DNA from: Gorillibacterium sp.
GTDB taxonomy: Bacteria; Bacillota; Bacilli; Paenibacillales; NBRC-103111
NCBI GenBank assembly: GCA_014380705.1
Contig: JACMJI010000276.1
Coordinates: 1-6,039, forward strand
Reading direction: 5' to 3'
DNA length: 6,039 bases
A program made the position numbers and the translations under genes. Under the pieces are notes generated by a model that saw nothing but the letters and a program-made list of their open reading frames with translations, was not told where the DNA came from and did not search any database. The first letter of the stretch is position 1. Each line of letters starts with the position of its first letter. Below, one piece after another: positions 1 to 4,871 of this stretch.

Positions 1-1
1 A

Positions 2-286
2 ACAGAAACCATTACTTTGAATAGTGTTGAAATCACGCCCACCGAAGTAAAAGTAGTCATGAACGGGGGAGATACCCTCAATGAAAAAATCGAAGACCTA
101 AAGATTAAATCACACCTTGAAGATGGCAATGACGGGATATATGAAATAAAAAGCATTTCAGTCCATGAAGGTCTACCTGTTCTGACTTTTGAAAGCAGCT
201 ATTTCTCTAAGTCAAAGAATTTATATTTTGTGTTCAAGGATTCGGGGTCCCCAGATACCAAACCAATTCGTGTAAGAATCTATTAA
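2..286 (+). CDS. C-terminal 94 residues of an unrecognised protein (partial)
   Basis: The frame is open to the left edge and ends at TAA (284-286). A TTG at 17 could be read as a start, but no ribosome binding site precedes it and the frame continues upstream as T-E-T-I-T, so this is the tail of a longer gene. The segment alternates hydrophobic and polar residues in a beta-rich pattern: VEITPTEVKVVM, then a charged stretch, then a VLTFESSYF strand and a LYFVFKD strand, ending in RVRIY. No transmembrane segment or cysteine is visible. The arrangement resembles the C-terminal immunoglobulin-like region (DUF5643-type) found in DUF4179 anti-sigma-like membrane proteins of Bacillales, where an 'I.PT.v.v' strand comes before a final 'yfvfkd' strand. 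That match is from memory of the family's appearance and is tentative. A terminator lies 80 bp downstream, so this gene ends its transcription unit. Confidence 0.72.
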   Translation, partial: TETITLNSVEITPTEVKVVMNGGDTLNEKIEDLKIKSHLEDGNDGIYEIKSISVHEGLPVLTFESSYFSKSKNLYFVFKDSGSPDTKPIRVRIY

Positions 287-366
287 TAGCAACGCGGAAG
301 AAGTATAACAACAGAAGAACTCGGATGGATTTTTTAAACCCGGACCGCGTTCGGCAAAAGTAACAA

Positions 367-394
367 GGGGAACCATGAGAATGGTTTCTCTTTT
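367..394 (+). terminator. Rho-independent terminator after the first gene
   Basis: The arms GGGGAACCAT (367-376) and ATGGTTTCTC (381-390) form a 10-bp stem with two G-U pairs, closed by the tetraloop GAGA and followed by TTTT. It sits 80 bp after the stop of the partial gene and before the next promoter. Its T-tract overlaps the first bases of the candidate -35 box at 393. Confidence 0.8.
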
Positions 395-422
395 GCTTAT
401 CAAGGGATGTAAAGTGTATAAT
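393..422 (+). promoter_or_regulatory. Candidate sigma-A promoter for the HEAT-repeat gene
   Basis: The -35-like TTGCTT (393-398) and a perfect TATAAT (417-422) are separated by 18 bp. A TG pair directly precedes the -10 box. The predicted transcription start near 429 leaves a leader of about 70 nt before the TTG start at 501. The -35 box is imperfect, so strength is uncertain, but no other promoter-like pair stands out between the terminator and the gene. Confidence 0.6.
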
Positions 423-500
423 AGAAGCTTACAAGTCGAATACTAATTTATGGATATTTCAATTATGCAAGATGATTGAACTAAAAGGGGATTGGATTGT

Positions 501-944
501 TTGAATAATCAAGAAATACAGAATGAACTGCCGCCAAATTACGAGGAATTAAAAAAATCCGTGAATCGGATGTCCGATTGGAGAGAACGAATCCAAGCTG
601 TCGATGAATTAGGTCAGTGGAAACACCACCAAACGATCGATGTCTTAATGCGGGTTATGAGTAACGATCCGGTTTATAAAGTTCAAGAGGCAGCTTTTCG
701 TAAGCTACAAAAGTTTGGTGTTGATGCCGGGCTGCCACCGAAGAAAAAAGGCGAGGTTATCAAAGGAACAAGCAAAATTTTGGTAAGGATTAAGAAGAGT
801 CTACCAAAGGGACATACCTTTGAAGAGTTCAAAGAGAAGCTGCAAAAGATGAGAAGCGATGTTTATGATACGTATGAAGGTGAAAAAGGTGCTGAATTTG
901 ATCAGTGGCTTGAAGAAATGTGGGCACCATCAACGACTGAATAG
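501..944 (+). CDS. HEAT-repeat domain protein, 147 residues
   Basis: This is a small, charged, helix-rich, probably cytoplasmic protein with no signal peptide or membrane segment. Residues about 22-71 form a HEAT/PBS-lyase-like pair of helical repeats: 'SDWRERIQAVDELGQW', then 'TIDVLMRVMSNDPVYKVQEA', then 'AFRKLQKFG', with the Asp-Pro turn and the x-V-x-x-A-A-x-x-x-L helix typical of the repeat. A lysine-rich linker (PPKKKGEV) follows, then a second helical region with 'FEEFKEKLQKMRSDVYDTYE' and a tryptophan-containing C-terminus. I recall conserved HEAT-repeat proteins of this length and order in Bacillus and Paenibacillus, with no defined function; HEAT repeats generally mediate protein binding. 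Start choice: TTG at 492 lies only 1 nt after AAAGGGG (484-490), whereas TTG at 501 has a 10-nt spacer, so 501 is preferred. The gene appears monocistronic, between its own promoter and terminator. Confidence 0.85.
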   Translation: MNNQEIQNELPPNYEELKKSVNRMSDWRERIQAVDELGQWKHHQTIDVLMRVMSNDPVYKVQEAAFRKLQKFGVDAGLPPKKKGEVIKGTSKILVRIKKSLPKGHTFEEFKEKLQKMRSDVYDTYEGEKGAEFDQWLEEMWAPSTTE

Positions 945-957
945 TGTCTTCATTCTT

Positions 958-983
958 AGCACCGGCTGAATGCTGGTGTTTTT
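958..983 (+). terminator. Rho-independent terminator after the HEAT-repeat gene
   Basis: CACCGGC (960-966) pairs with GCTGGTG (972-978), giving a 7-bp stem with one G-U pair and the loop TGAAT; flanking A and G can extend it by pairing into the T-run. Five T residues (979-983) follow. It starts 14 bp after the stop codon at 944. Confidence 0.85.
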
Positions 984-1126
984 GCTCTCCGATGGCAACA
1001 AAAGCCGTCGATATGCGCTTATTCTTGTAAAAACCCTTGAAATATGAAGCATTCTGGTGGATTCTAGAGGTATTTGCGGCGAATTTCAGCTTTACAAAGA
1101 AATAATAATGGTTTTTGACGTTTTTC
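984..1126. other. Intergenic spacer without a recognised gene
   Basis: There is no ORF with a ribosome binding site here. The only structure seen is a short hairpin, CGATGGC (990-996) with GCCGTCG (1004-1010), a 7-bp stem with one G-U pair and no T-tract, lying just beyond the terminator. The rest is AT-rich DNA leading into the polyamine operon promoter. Confidence 0.5.
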
Positions 1127-1155
1127 TTGATTATTTGGGACATTCTCTGTATAAT
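1127..1155 (+). promoter_or_regulatory. Sigma-A-type promoter of the polyamine operon
   Basis: TTGATT (1127-1132) and a perfect TATAAT (1150-1155) are separated by exactly 17 bp. Transcription would start near 1162, giving a leader of about 44 nt that contains the GGAGGT ribosome binding site (1191-1196), 9 nt before the TTG start at 1206. A further TTGACG lies at 1115-1120, but it is 29 bp from the -10 box and too far to pair with it. The leader is too short for a large riboswitch and I see no obvious operator palindrome over the promoter. Confidence 0.8.
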
Positions 1156-1205
1156 CATCCTTGATCATTTTTCAATAAGAAATTTAATATGGAGGTAATG
1201 CTATT

Positions 1206-2411
1206 TTGGGAAAAGCTTTAATTATTGGCGCTGGCGGTGTTTCAAGTGTGGTTGTGCACAAATGTTGCCAGAATCCAGATGTTTTTGAGGAGATCTGTAT
1301 AGCTAGTCGAACTGTCGCCAAATGCGACGCTCTTAAAAACAAACTGGCCGGAGGCCGCACGATCATTCATACGGCTCAGCTTGACGCTGATAATACAGAC
1401 ATGGTTATTGATCTAATCAAGAGCTTTGGGCCGGATGTTGTCATTAACGTTGCCCTGCCTTATCAGGATCTAACCATTATGGATGCCTGCCTCGCAACAG
1501 GTGTTCATTATGTGGATACGGCAAATTATGAGCCGCTTGACACACCCAAATTCGAATATAAATGGCAGTGGGCCTATAGAGAGCGCTTTGAGAAGGCAGG
1601 GTTAACTGCACTGCTCGGCAGCGGCTTTGATCCCGGTGTCACTGGTGTTTTTACTGCTTACGCTCAGAAGCATCATTTTGACGAAATTCATTCCATCGAT
1701 ATTGTGGACGCCAATGCTGGTGACCATGGTTATGCTTTTGCAACAAACTTTAATCCGGAGATTAATATTCGTGAAATAACGGCTAAAGGTCGCTACTTTG
1801 AGAATGGGGAATGGATCGAAACGGCGCCATTATCTGAGAAGAAAGTGTATGATCTTCCAGAAATCGGTCCGAAGAACATCTATCTTTTGTATCATGAAGA
1901 ATTAGAGTCATTGGCCATTAACATAAAAGGATTAAAACGGATTCGTTTTTGGATGACTTTCTCCGACAACTACCTTAACCACTTACGTGTGCTTGAGAAC
2001 ATTGGCATGACTTCGATTGAGCCTATTATGTTTGAGGGCCGTGAGATTGCTCCACTGAAGTTTTTGCAGGCTGTTCTTCCGGATCCAGCTTCACTTGGAC
2101 CTAGAACCAAGGGTAAAACAAATATTGGCTGTATTATTCAAGGTACGAAAGACGGTAAGCCAAAGTCTTATTATGTCTATAACGTCTGTGTTCATGAAGA
2201 ATGTTATGCAGAGGTTGGTTCGCAGGCCATCTCCTATACAACTGGAGTTCCTGCTATGATTGGTGCTATGTTAATCATCAAGGGCATCTGGAAAAAGCCT
2301 GGTGTCTACAATGTTGAAGAGTTTGACCCGGATCCGTTCATGGAAGCTTTGAATAAACATGGACTGCCGTGGCAAGAGGATTTCTCTCCTACTCTTCTTG
2401 ATGAGGTATAG
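1206..2411 (+). CDS. Carboxynorspermidine / carboxyspermidine synthase (CASDH)
   Basis: This cytosolic enzyme of the saccharopine dehydrogenase-like family reductively condenses aspartate beta-semialdehyde with putrescine (giving carboxyspermidine) or 1,3-diaminopropane (giving carboxynorspermidine), using NADPH. The 401-residue length is normal for the family. An N-terminal Rossmann fold is visible: LIIGAGGVSS (residues 5-14) is the dinucleotide loop and the ASR at 33-35 is the usual NADPH-recognising position after the second strand. INVALPYQDL (80-89) and HYVDTANYE (101-109) follow, then the family signature GSGFDPGVTGVF (138-149). SYTTGVPAMIGAML near 343-356 is another typical conserved segment. 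The TTG start at 1206 is set by GGAGGT 9 nt upstream and by MGKALIIGAGG beginning the fold at once. The stop TAG lies 3 bp before the decarboxylase start, in the same frame, so the two are co-transcribed and probably translationally coupled. The neighbour excludes a lysine-pathway saccharopine dehydrogenase. Diamine choice cannot be read from sequence; spermidine is the likelier product. Confidence 0.93.
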   Translation: MGKALIIGAGGVSSVVVHKCCQNPDVFEEICIASRTVAKCDALKNKLAGGRTIIHTAQLDADNTDMVIDLIKSFGPDVVINVALPYQDLTIMDACLATGVHYVDTANYEPLDTPKFEYKWQWAYRERFEKAGLTALLGSGFDPGVTGVFTAYAQKHHFDEIHSIDIVDANAGDHGYAFATNFNPEINIREITAKGRYFENGEWIETAPLSEKKVYDLPEIGPKNIYLLYHEELESLAINIKGLKRIRFWMTFSDNYLNHLRVLENIGMTSIEPIMFEGREIAPLKFLQAVLPDPASLGPRTKGKTNIGCIIQGTKDGKPKSYYVYNVCVHEECYAEVGSQAISYTTGVPAMIGAMLIIKGIWKKPGVYNVEEFDPDPFMEALNKHGLPWQEDFSPTLLDEV

Positions 2412-2414
2412 GCC

Positions 2415-3551
2415 ATGGACATAGACATCCGAGAACTTCCTACACCTTGCTATCTAGTGGATGAAAGACTTCTGATTAAGAATCTAGAACTTCTAAATTC
2501 AGTTCAGGAACGCACAGGCTGTAATATTCTTCTAGCTTTAAAAGGTTTTTCGATGTTCTCGGTGTTTCCTTTAGTGGGCAAATACCTCAAGGGCGTCACC
2601 TCAAGCTCCTTATTTGAAGCGAGACTTGGCTATGAGAAGATGGGCAAAGAGGTTCATGTCTACGCTCCGGCTTACCTTGATCGTGAAATCGATGAATTGC
2701 TTACCTATGTCGACCACATCGTTTTCAATTCATTTGATCAGTGGAACCGTTTCAAGGATAAAGTGAAGAATCATCCAAAGAAAATCTCATGTGGGATTCG
2801 GGTAAATCCCGAGTATTCGGAGATTGAGACGCCTTTGTATGATCCCTGCTATGCCCATTCAAGACTCGGTGTCACCCTGTCCAATTTCAGGCCAGAAGAG
2901 CTTGAAGGAATTGAAGGACTTCACTTTCATACCATGTGTGAGCAGAATTCCGATACCCTTGAGCGCACCCTGCGGGTGGTTGAAGAGAAATTTGGCCCCT
3001 ACATGAAGCAGATGAAATGGATTAACTTTGGCGGCGGTCATCATGTGACACGACCTGACTATGACATTGAGACCCTTGTCCGCAACATTAATAGGGTCAA
3101 AGACAAGTACGACGTTGAGGTTTACCTGGAACCAGGTGAGGCGATTGCGCTCAACACGGGATATCTTGTGGCTACCGTGCTCGACATTATTGACAATGGG
3201 ATGAACCTTGCCATTCTCGATACCTCCGCTACCTGTCACATGCCTGACGTACTTGAAATGCCCTACAGACCGAACATTATCGACGCTGGGTTGCCAGGTG
3301 CGCATGAAATTACCTATCGACTCGGTGGAATGACTTGCTTGGCTGGAGACGTTATTGGTGATTACTCCTTCAAACAGCCGATAAAACCCGGTGATAAGCT
3401 TGTCTTCTGCGATATGGCTCATTACACCATGGTCAAGAATCATATGTTCAATGGCGTAAACCTTCCTTCGATTGCAACGTATAACGAAGAAGAAGGCATC
3501 AAAATGGTCAGAACTTTCGGATTTGAGGATTACAGCTCCCGATTGTCTTAA
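2415..3551 (+). CDS. nspC: Carboxynorspermidine / carboxyspermidine decarboxylase (CASDC)
   Basis: This PLP-dependent decarboxylase of the alanine racemase-fold (fold type III) group removes the carboxylate from carboxyspermidine or carboxynorspermidine, giving spermidine or norspermidine. Length, 378 residues, is normal. It begins with LPTPCYLVD (8-16); the PLP-binding lysine is K43 in ALKGFS. HFHTMCEQN (170-178) follows, then the glycine-rich phosphate loop NFGGGHHV with GGG at 206-208, and EPGEA (239-243). D269 starts DTSATCHMPD, a conserved substrate-site segment. C308 and D312 lie in CLAGD, the C-terminal loop that supplies the active-site Cys/Asp across the expected dimer interface. AHYTMVKN (335-342) holds the tyrosine expected near PLP. 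All key residues are present, so the enzyme should be active. ATG at 2415 follows GAGGT (2403-2407) by 7 nt; the Shine-Dalgarno lies inside the last codons of the synthase gene. The operon ends at a strong terminator 8 bp downstream. Confidence 0.95.
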   Translation: MDIDIRELPTPCYLVDERLLIKNLELLNSVQERTGCNILLALKGFSMFSVFPLVGKYLKGVTSSSLFEARLGYEKMGKEVHVYAPAYLDREIDELLTYVDHIVFNSFDQWNRFKDKVKNHPKKISCGIRVNPEYSEIETPLYDPCYAHSRLGVTLSNFRPEELEGIEGLHFHTMCEQNSDTLERTLRVVEEKFGPYMKQMKWINFGGGHHVTRPDYDIETLVRNINRVKDKYDVEVYLEPGEAIALNTGYLVATVLDIIDNGMNLAILDTSATCHMPDVLEMPYRPNIIDAGLPGAHEITYRLGGMTCLAGDVIGDYSFKQPIKPGDKLVFCDMAHYTMVKNHMFNGVNLPSIATYNEEEGIKMVRTFGFEDYSSRLS

Positions 3552-3558
3552 ATGATAT

Positions 3559-3602
3559 AAAAAGTAGCCTTGGAAGAGATATCTTCCTAAGGCTACTTTT
3601 TT
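3559..3602. terminator. Long bidirectional terminator after the polyamine operon
   Basis: AAAAAGTAGCCTT (3559-3571) pairs with AAGGCTACTTTTT (3589-3601), and GGAAGA (3572-3577) pairs with TCTTCC (3582-3587) around a GATA loop. A single unpaired T (3588) is the only flaw in a 19-bp stem. A T-run ends the plus strand and the A-run gives a T-run on the minus strand, so it can end transcription both of the operon and of anything coming leftward from the opposing pseudogene. Confidence 0.92.
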
Positions 3603-3645
3603 AACGGTCGGAAAGTATAAATATTAGGTAAGGTTCATTTTAATT

Positions 3646-3847
3646 CCGCATCGGTAAACATGCGGCGCCAAAGGACCCGACAGGCGTATTTCCTTAACAT
3701 AATAGAATTTATAAGTTTTGGGGTTACCCTCTCTAGCCGAGCGCCCTCCAGCGCTGATTTAGCGATCAAAATGATGGGTAAATCCCACAAAAGCAGCCCC
3801 GCGAGGCCTCGCCGACCATAATAGCGATCAAAAAAATGATCGCTATT
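3646..3847. repeat. Hairpin-rich palindromic block, possible interspersed repeat
   Basis: About 200 bp are packed with inverted repeats: CCGCAT/ATGCGG (3646-3651/3660-3665), AGCGC/GCGCT (3740-3744/3751-3755), ATCA/TGAT (3765-3768/3772-3775), TGGG/CCCA (3775-3778/3784-3787), the perfect 12-bp palindrome GCGAGGCCTCGC (3801-3812), and a perfect 11-bp-arm hairpin (3820-3847). TAGCGATCAAAA occurs twice (from 3760 and from 3822), the first time as a degenerate form of the final hairpin. An 80-codon minus-strand frame (3635-3877) spans the block and overlaps the upstream pseudogene stop as ATGA, but its sequence follows the palindromes and has no recognisable domain, so I do not call it a gene. The density of structure suggests a non-autonomous interspersed element or a structured RNA; no transposase or clear terminal repeats are seen. 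Confidence 0.5.
3820..3847. repeat. Perfect hairpin with 11-bp arms
   Basis: AATAGCGATCA (3820-3830) and TGATCGCTATT (3837-3847) are exact reverse complements around an A6 loop. There is no T-tract after either arm that would make it an ordinary terminator. It closes the right side of the palindromic block, 26 bp from the stop of the minus-strand pseudogene. Confidence 0.8.
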
Positions 3848-3873
3848 TGTTCCCAGAGCGTTAAATATTAACT

Positions 3874-4239
3874 TCATTCGGATAGACTGGTTAGCGGCAG
3901 CTTGACAGCAGGAAGCTCGGAAACATCTCGGTCATAAGCCCATAAGATCAGCTCCGTTTTGTCAATTTGGCCCGTAAACGTTGTCGGCGGTATCTCGTAG
4001 CGATCGGTGCGACCAGTCGTTAAACTGTAACGAATGAGTTGGTTAACCGGATCGGTAGCACCTTCTCCAAAGAACCATCTTCCTCCGGGGTTAAGGGAGA
4101 AAAGAAGCGAGCCTTCATAAAGCACGATAGAGCCGATGTCCGCTTGATTCTGGCGAAATAGCTCCTGAGTGTTGCCAGACTCCAGGTTGATAGCCAGGAT
4201 GCGGAATCCCTGAACAAGATAGAGAATGCCTTTATTTTT
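3874..4239 (-). pseudogene. 3' remnant of a beta-propeller-like protein gene
   Basis: Reading leftward from an in-frame TAG (4240-4242), an uninterrupted frame of about 121 codons begins KNKGILYLVQGFRILAINLE and ends ELPAVKLPLTSLSE at TGA (3874-3876). It looks like true coding sequence: repeated strand-turn-strand units such as ILAINLESG, SIVLYEGSLLFSLNPGGRW and LIRYSLTTGRTDRYEIP recall blades of a beta-propeller ligand-binding or WD/YVTN-like protein. Only a GTG at 4123-4125 could start the remaining frame, with no Shine-Dalgarno before it. Beyond the TAG the same frame meets another stop at 4288-4290 and no propeller-like sequence is apparent in any minus frame, so the 5' part was probably lost by deletion or displaced by the repeat-rich DNA that follows. 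It converges on the polyamine operon. The exact family is not recognised. Confidence 0.6.
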
Positions 4240-4242
4240 CTA

Positions 4243-4571
4243 ATTAGATGAAGGAAAGGATGCCATTTCAAAGGCGCCACGTAAACTCTACACTCCATAC
4301 ATAAATCCTCTACTTTTGGTTTCTCACTAGCTTCAAATCCTCCCGTTAGTTCGCCCCAATCGGAGGTTGGACTTAGTTTAACTGGAAAACATCAGGTTAA
4401 ATGAGCTTAATTCACCAAGATTTAAGGAAAAGCACCTTTTTAACAGGACTTTTTCCAGTTAGTTCAAATGAAAAGTCGATAAATAGTGAAAATAGCGGGA
4501 CTTTTTCCAGTTAGCTCTATTCTGACAGACTGGCAAGTGGTCTATGAAAAATGCGGGCAAAGGAATATTAT
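4243..4571. other. Non-coding, repeat-bearing interval
   Basis: I see no gene with a start, ribosome binding site and protein-like composition. The GTG-started frame at 4486-4722 has no Shine-Dalgarno and encodes mainly the tandem repeat that follows. The left part (4243-4378) has no recognisable structure beyond a weak CCTCC/GGAGG pair (4339-4343/4362-4366); the right part carries the TTTTCCAGTTA repeats. Confidence 0.5.
4379..4514. repeat. Dispersed direct and inverted copies of a CCAGTTA motif
   Basis: GGACTTTTTCCAGTTAG is present twice, exactly, at 4446-4462 and 4498-4514 (52 bp apart). An inverted copy of its core, TAACTGGAAAA, lies at 4379-4389 and is the exact complement of TTTTCCAGTTA (4451-4461). 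AAAAGTC (4471-4477) can pair with GACTTTT of either direct copy (4447-4453 or 4499-4505), giving two mutually exclusive hairpins. Motifs of the type 'AACTGGAAAAAGTCC' are, to my recollection, common in Paenibacillus intergenic repeats; that link is unverified. Confidence 0.65.
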
Positions 4572-4692
4572 GAAATGGGCTCCTCGCCTTTGGTGTGGAA
4601 GCGGCAAGAAATGGGCTCCTCGCCTTTGGTGTGGAAGCAGCAAGAAATGGGCTCCTCGCCTTTGGTGTGGAAGCGGCAAGAAATGGGCTCCT
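4572..4692. repeat. 36-bp tandem repeat, 3.4 copies
   Basis: Full units occupy 4572-4607, 4608-4643 and 4644-4679, and a 13-base partial unit follows (4680-4692). Each begins GAAATGGGCTCCTCGCC and ends GGAAGCGGCAA; unit 2 differs by one base (GCAGCAA). The units abut with no spacer, so this is not a CRISPR array. Because 36 is a multiple of 3, a plus-strand frame reads a repeating 12-residue peptide, KWAPRLWCGSGK, but nothing supports translation. ACTGGCAAGTG (4529-4539) and ACTGGCGAGTG (4698-4708) flank the array with 10 of 11 identical bases. Confidence 0.93.
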
Positions 4693-4717
4693 TGCGAACT
4701 GGCGAGTGTTAAGAACA

Positions 4718-4743
4718 CATGACTTACTAACTAAGAAGTCATG
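4718..4743. repeat. Inverted repeat downstream of the tandem array
   Basis: CATGACTT (4718-4725) and AAGTCATG (4736-4743) are exact reverse complements around a 10-nt loop. No T-run follows, so it is at best a weak terminator; it could also be an operator-like palindrome about 130 bp upstream of the glycoside hydrolase gene. Confidence 0.55.
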
Positions 4744-4810
4744 CCTTATGCCTTAACTTACATAGGAATTCGATTGATTTTGCCGAAATATATACTTTAG
4801 CAATGTACTT

Positions 4811-4835
4811 GAAAGCACCTAAAAGCACCTGAAAG
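4811..4835 (+). repeat. Short tandem direct repeat upstream of the hydrolase gene
   Basis: GAAAGCACCT (4811-4820) is followed at once by AAAAGCACCT (4821-4830) and then GAAAG. A third AAAAGCACCT lies at 4428-4437 next to the CCAGTTA repeat. Being about 40-60 bp before a start codon, the pair could be a regulator half-site array, or repeat debris. I see no convincing -35/-10 pair here; TTGATT (4774-4779) and TATACT (4791-4796) are only 11 bp apart. Confidence 0.4.
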
Positions 4836-4871
4836 TTAATTTAAAACTTAGAAGTATGGAGGCTTAACAGG

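Noticed and set aside
291..351. Inverted repeat AACGCGG (291-297) / CCGCGTT (345-351)
   Set aside because: Seven-base arms across a 47-nt loop are easily explained by chance, and a better terminator hairpin follows.
990..1010. Hairpin CGATGGC / GCCGTCG as a second terminator or riboswitch
   Set aside because: It has no T-tract, lies upstream of the mapped promoter and so outside the operon leader, and is too short for a known riboswitch.
829..1158. 109-codon minus-strand frame over the end of the HEAT-repeat gene
   Set aside because: It crosses a real gene, its terminator and the operon promoter, and its composition is not protein-like.
1162..1205. Polyamine-sensing riboswitch in the operon leader
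   Set aside because: The leader predicted from the promoter is only about 44 nt and contains no strong stem or attenuator.
2859..3443. 194-codon minus-strand frame
   Set aside because: It lies entirely antisense to nspC, whose protein has all family motifs; the antisense product shows no domain and has no ribosome binding site.
4020..4298. 92-codon minus-strand frame as a gene or as the frameshifted 5' half of the propeller gene
   Set aside because: It is rich in R, F, S and L with no propeller-like pattern, and over most of its length it overlaps the better coding frame of the pseudogene.
4572..4692. Possible CRISPR array because of the 36-bp period
   Set aside because: The units abut with no spacers between them and no cas-like gene is present; it is a plain tandem repeat.
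4486..4722. GTG-started 78-codon frame as a gene
   Set aside because: It has no Shine-Dalgarno, begins inside a dispersed repeat, and most of its length is the 36-bp tandem repeat, which is open only because 36 is divisible by 3.
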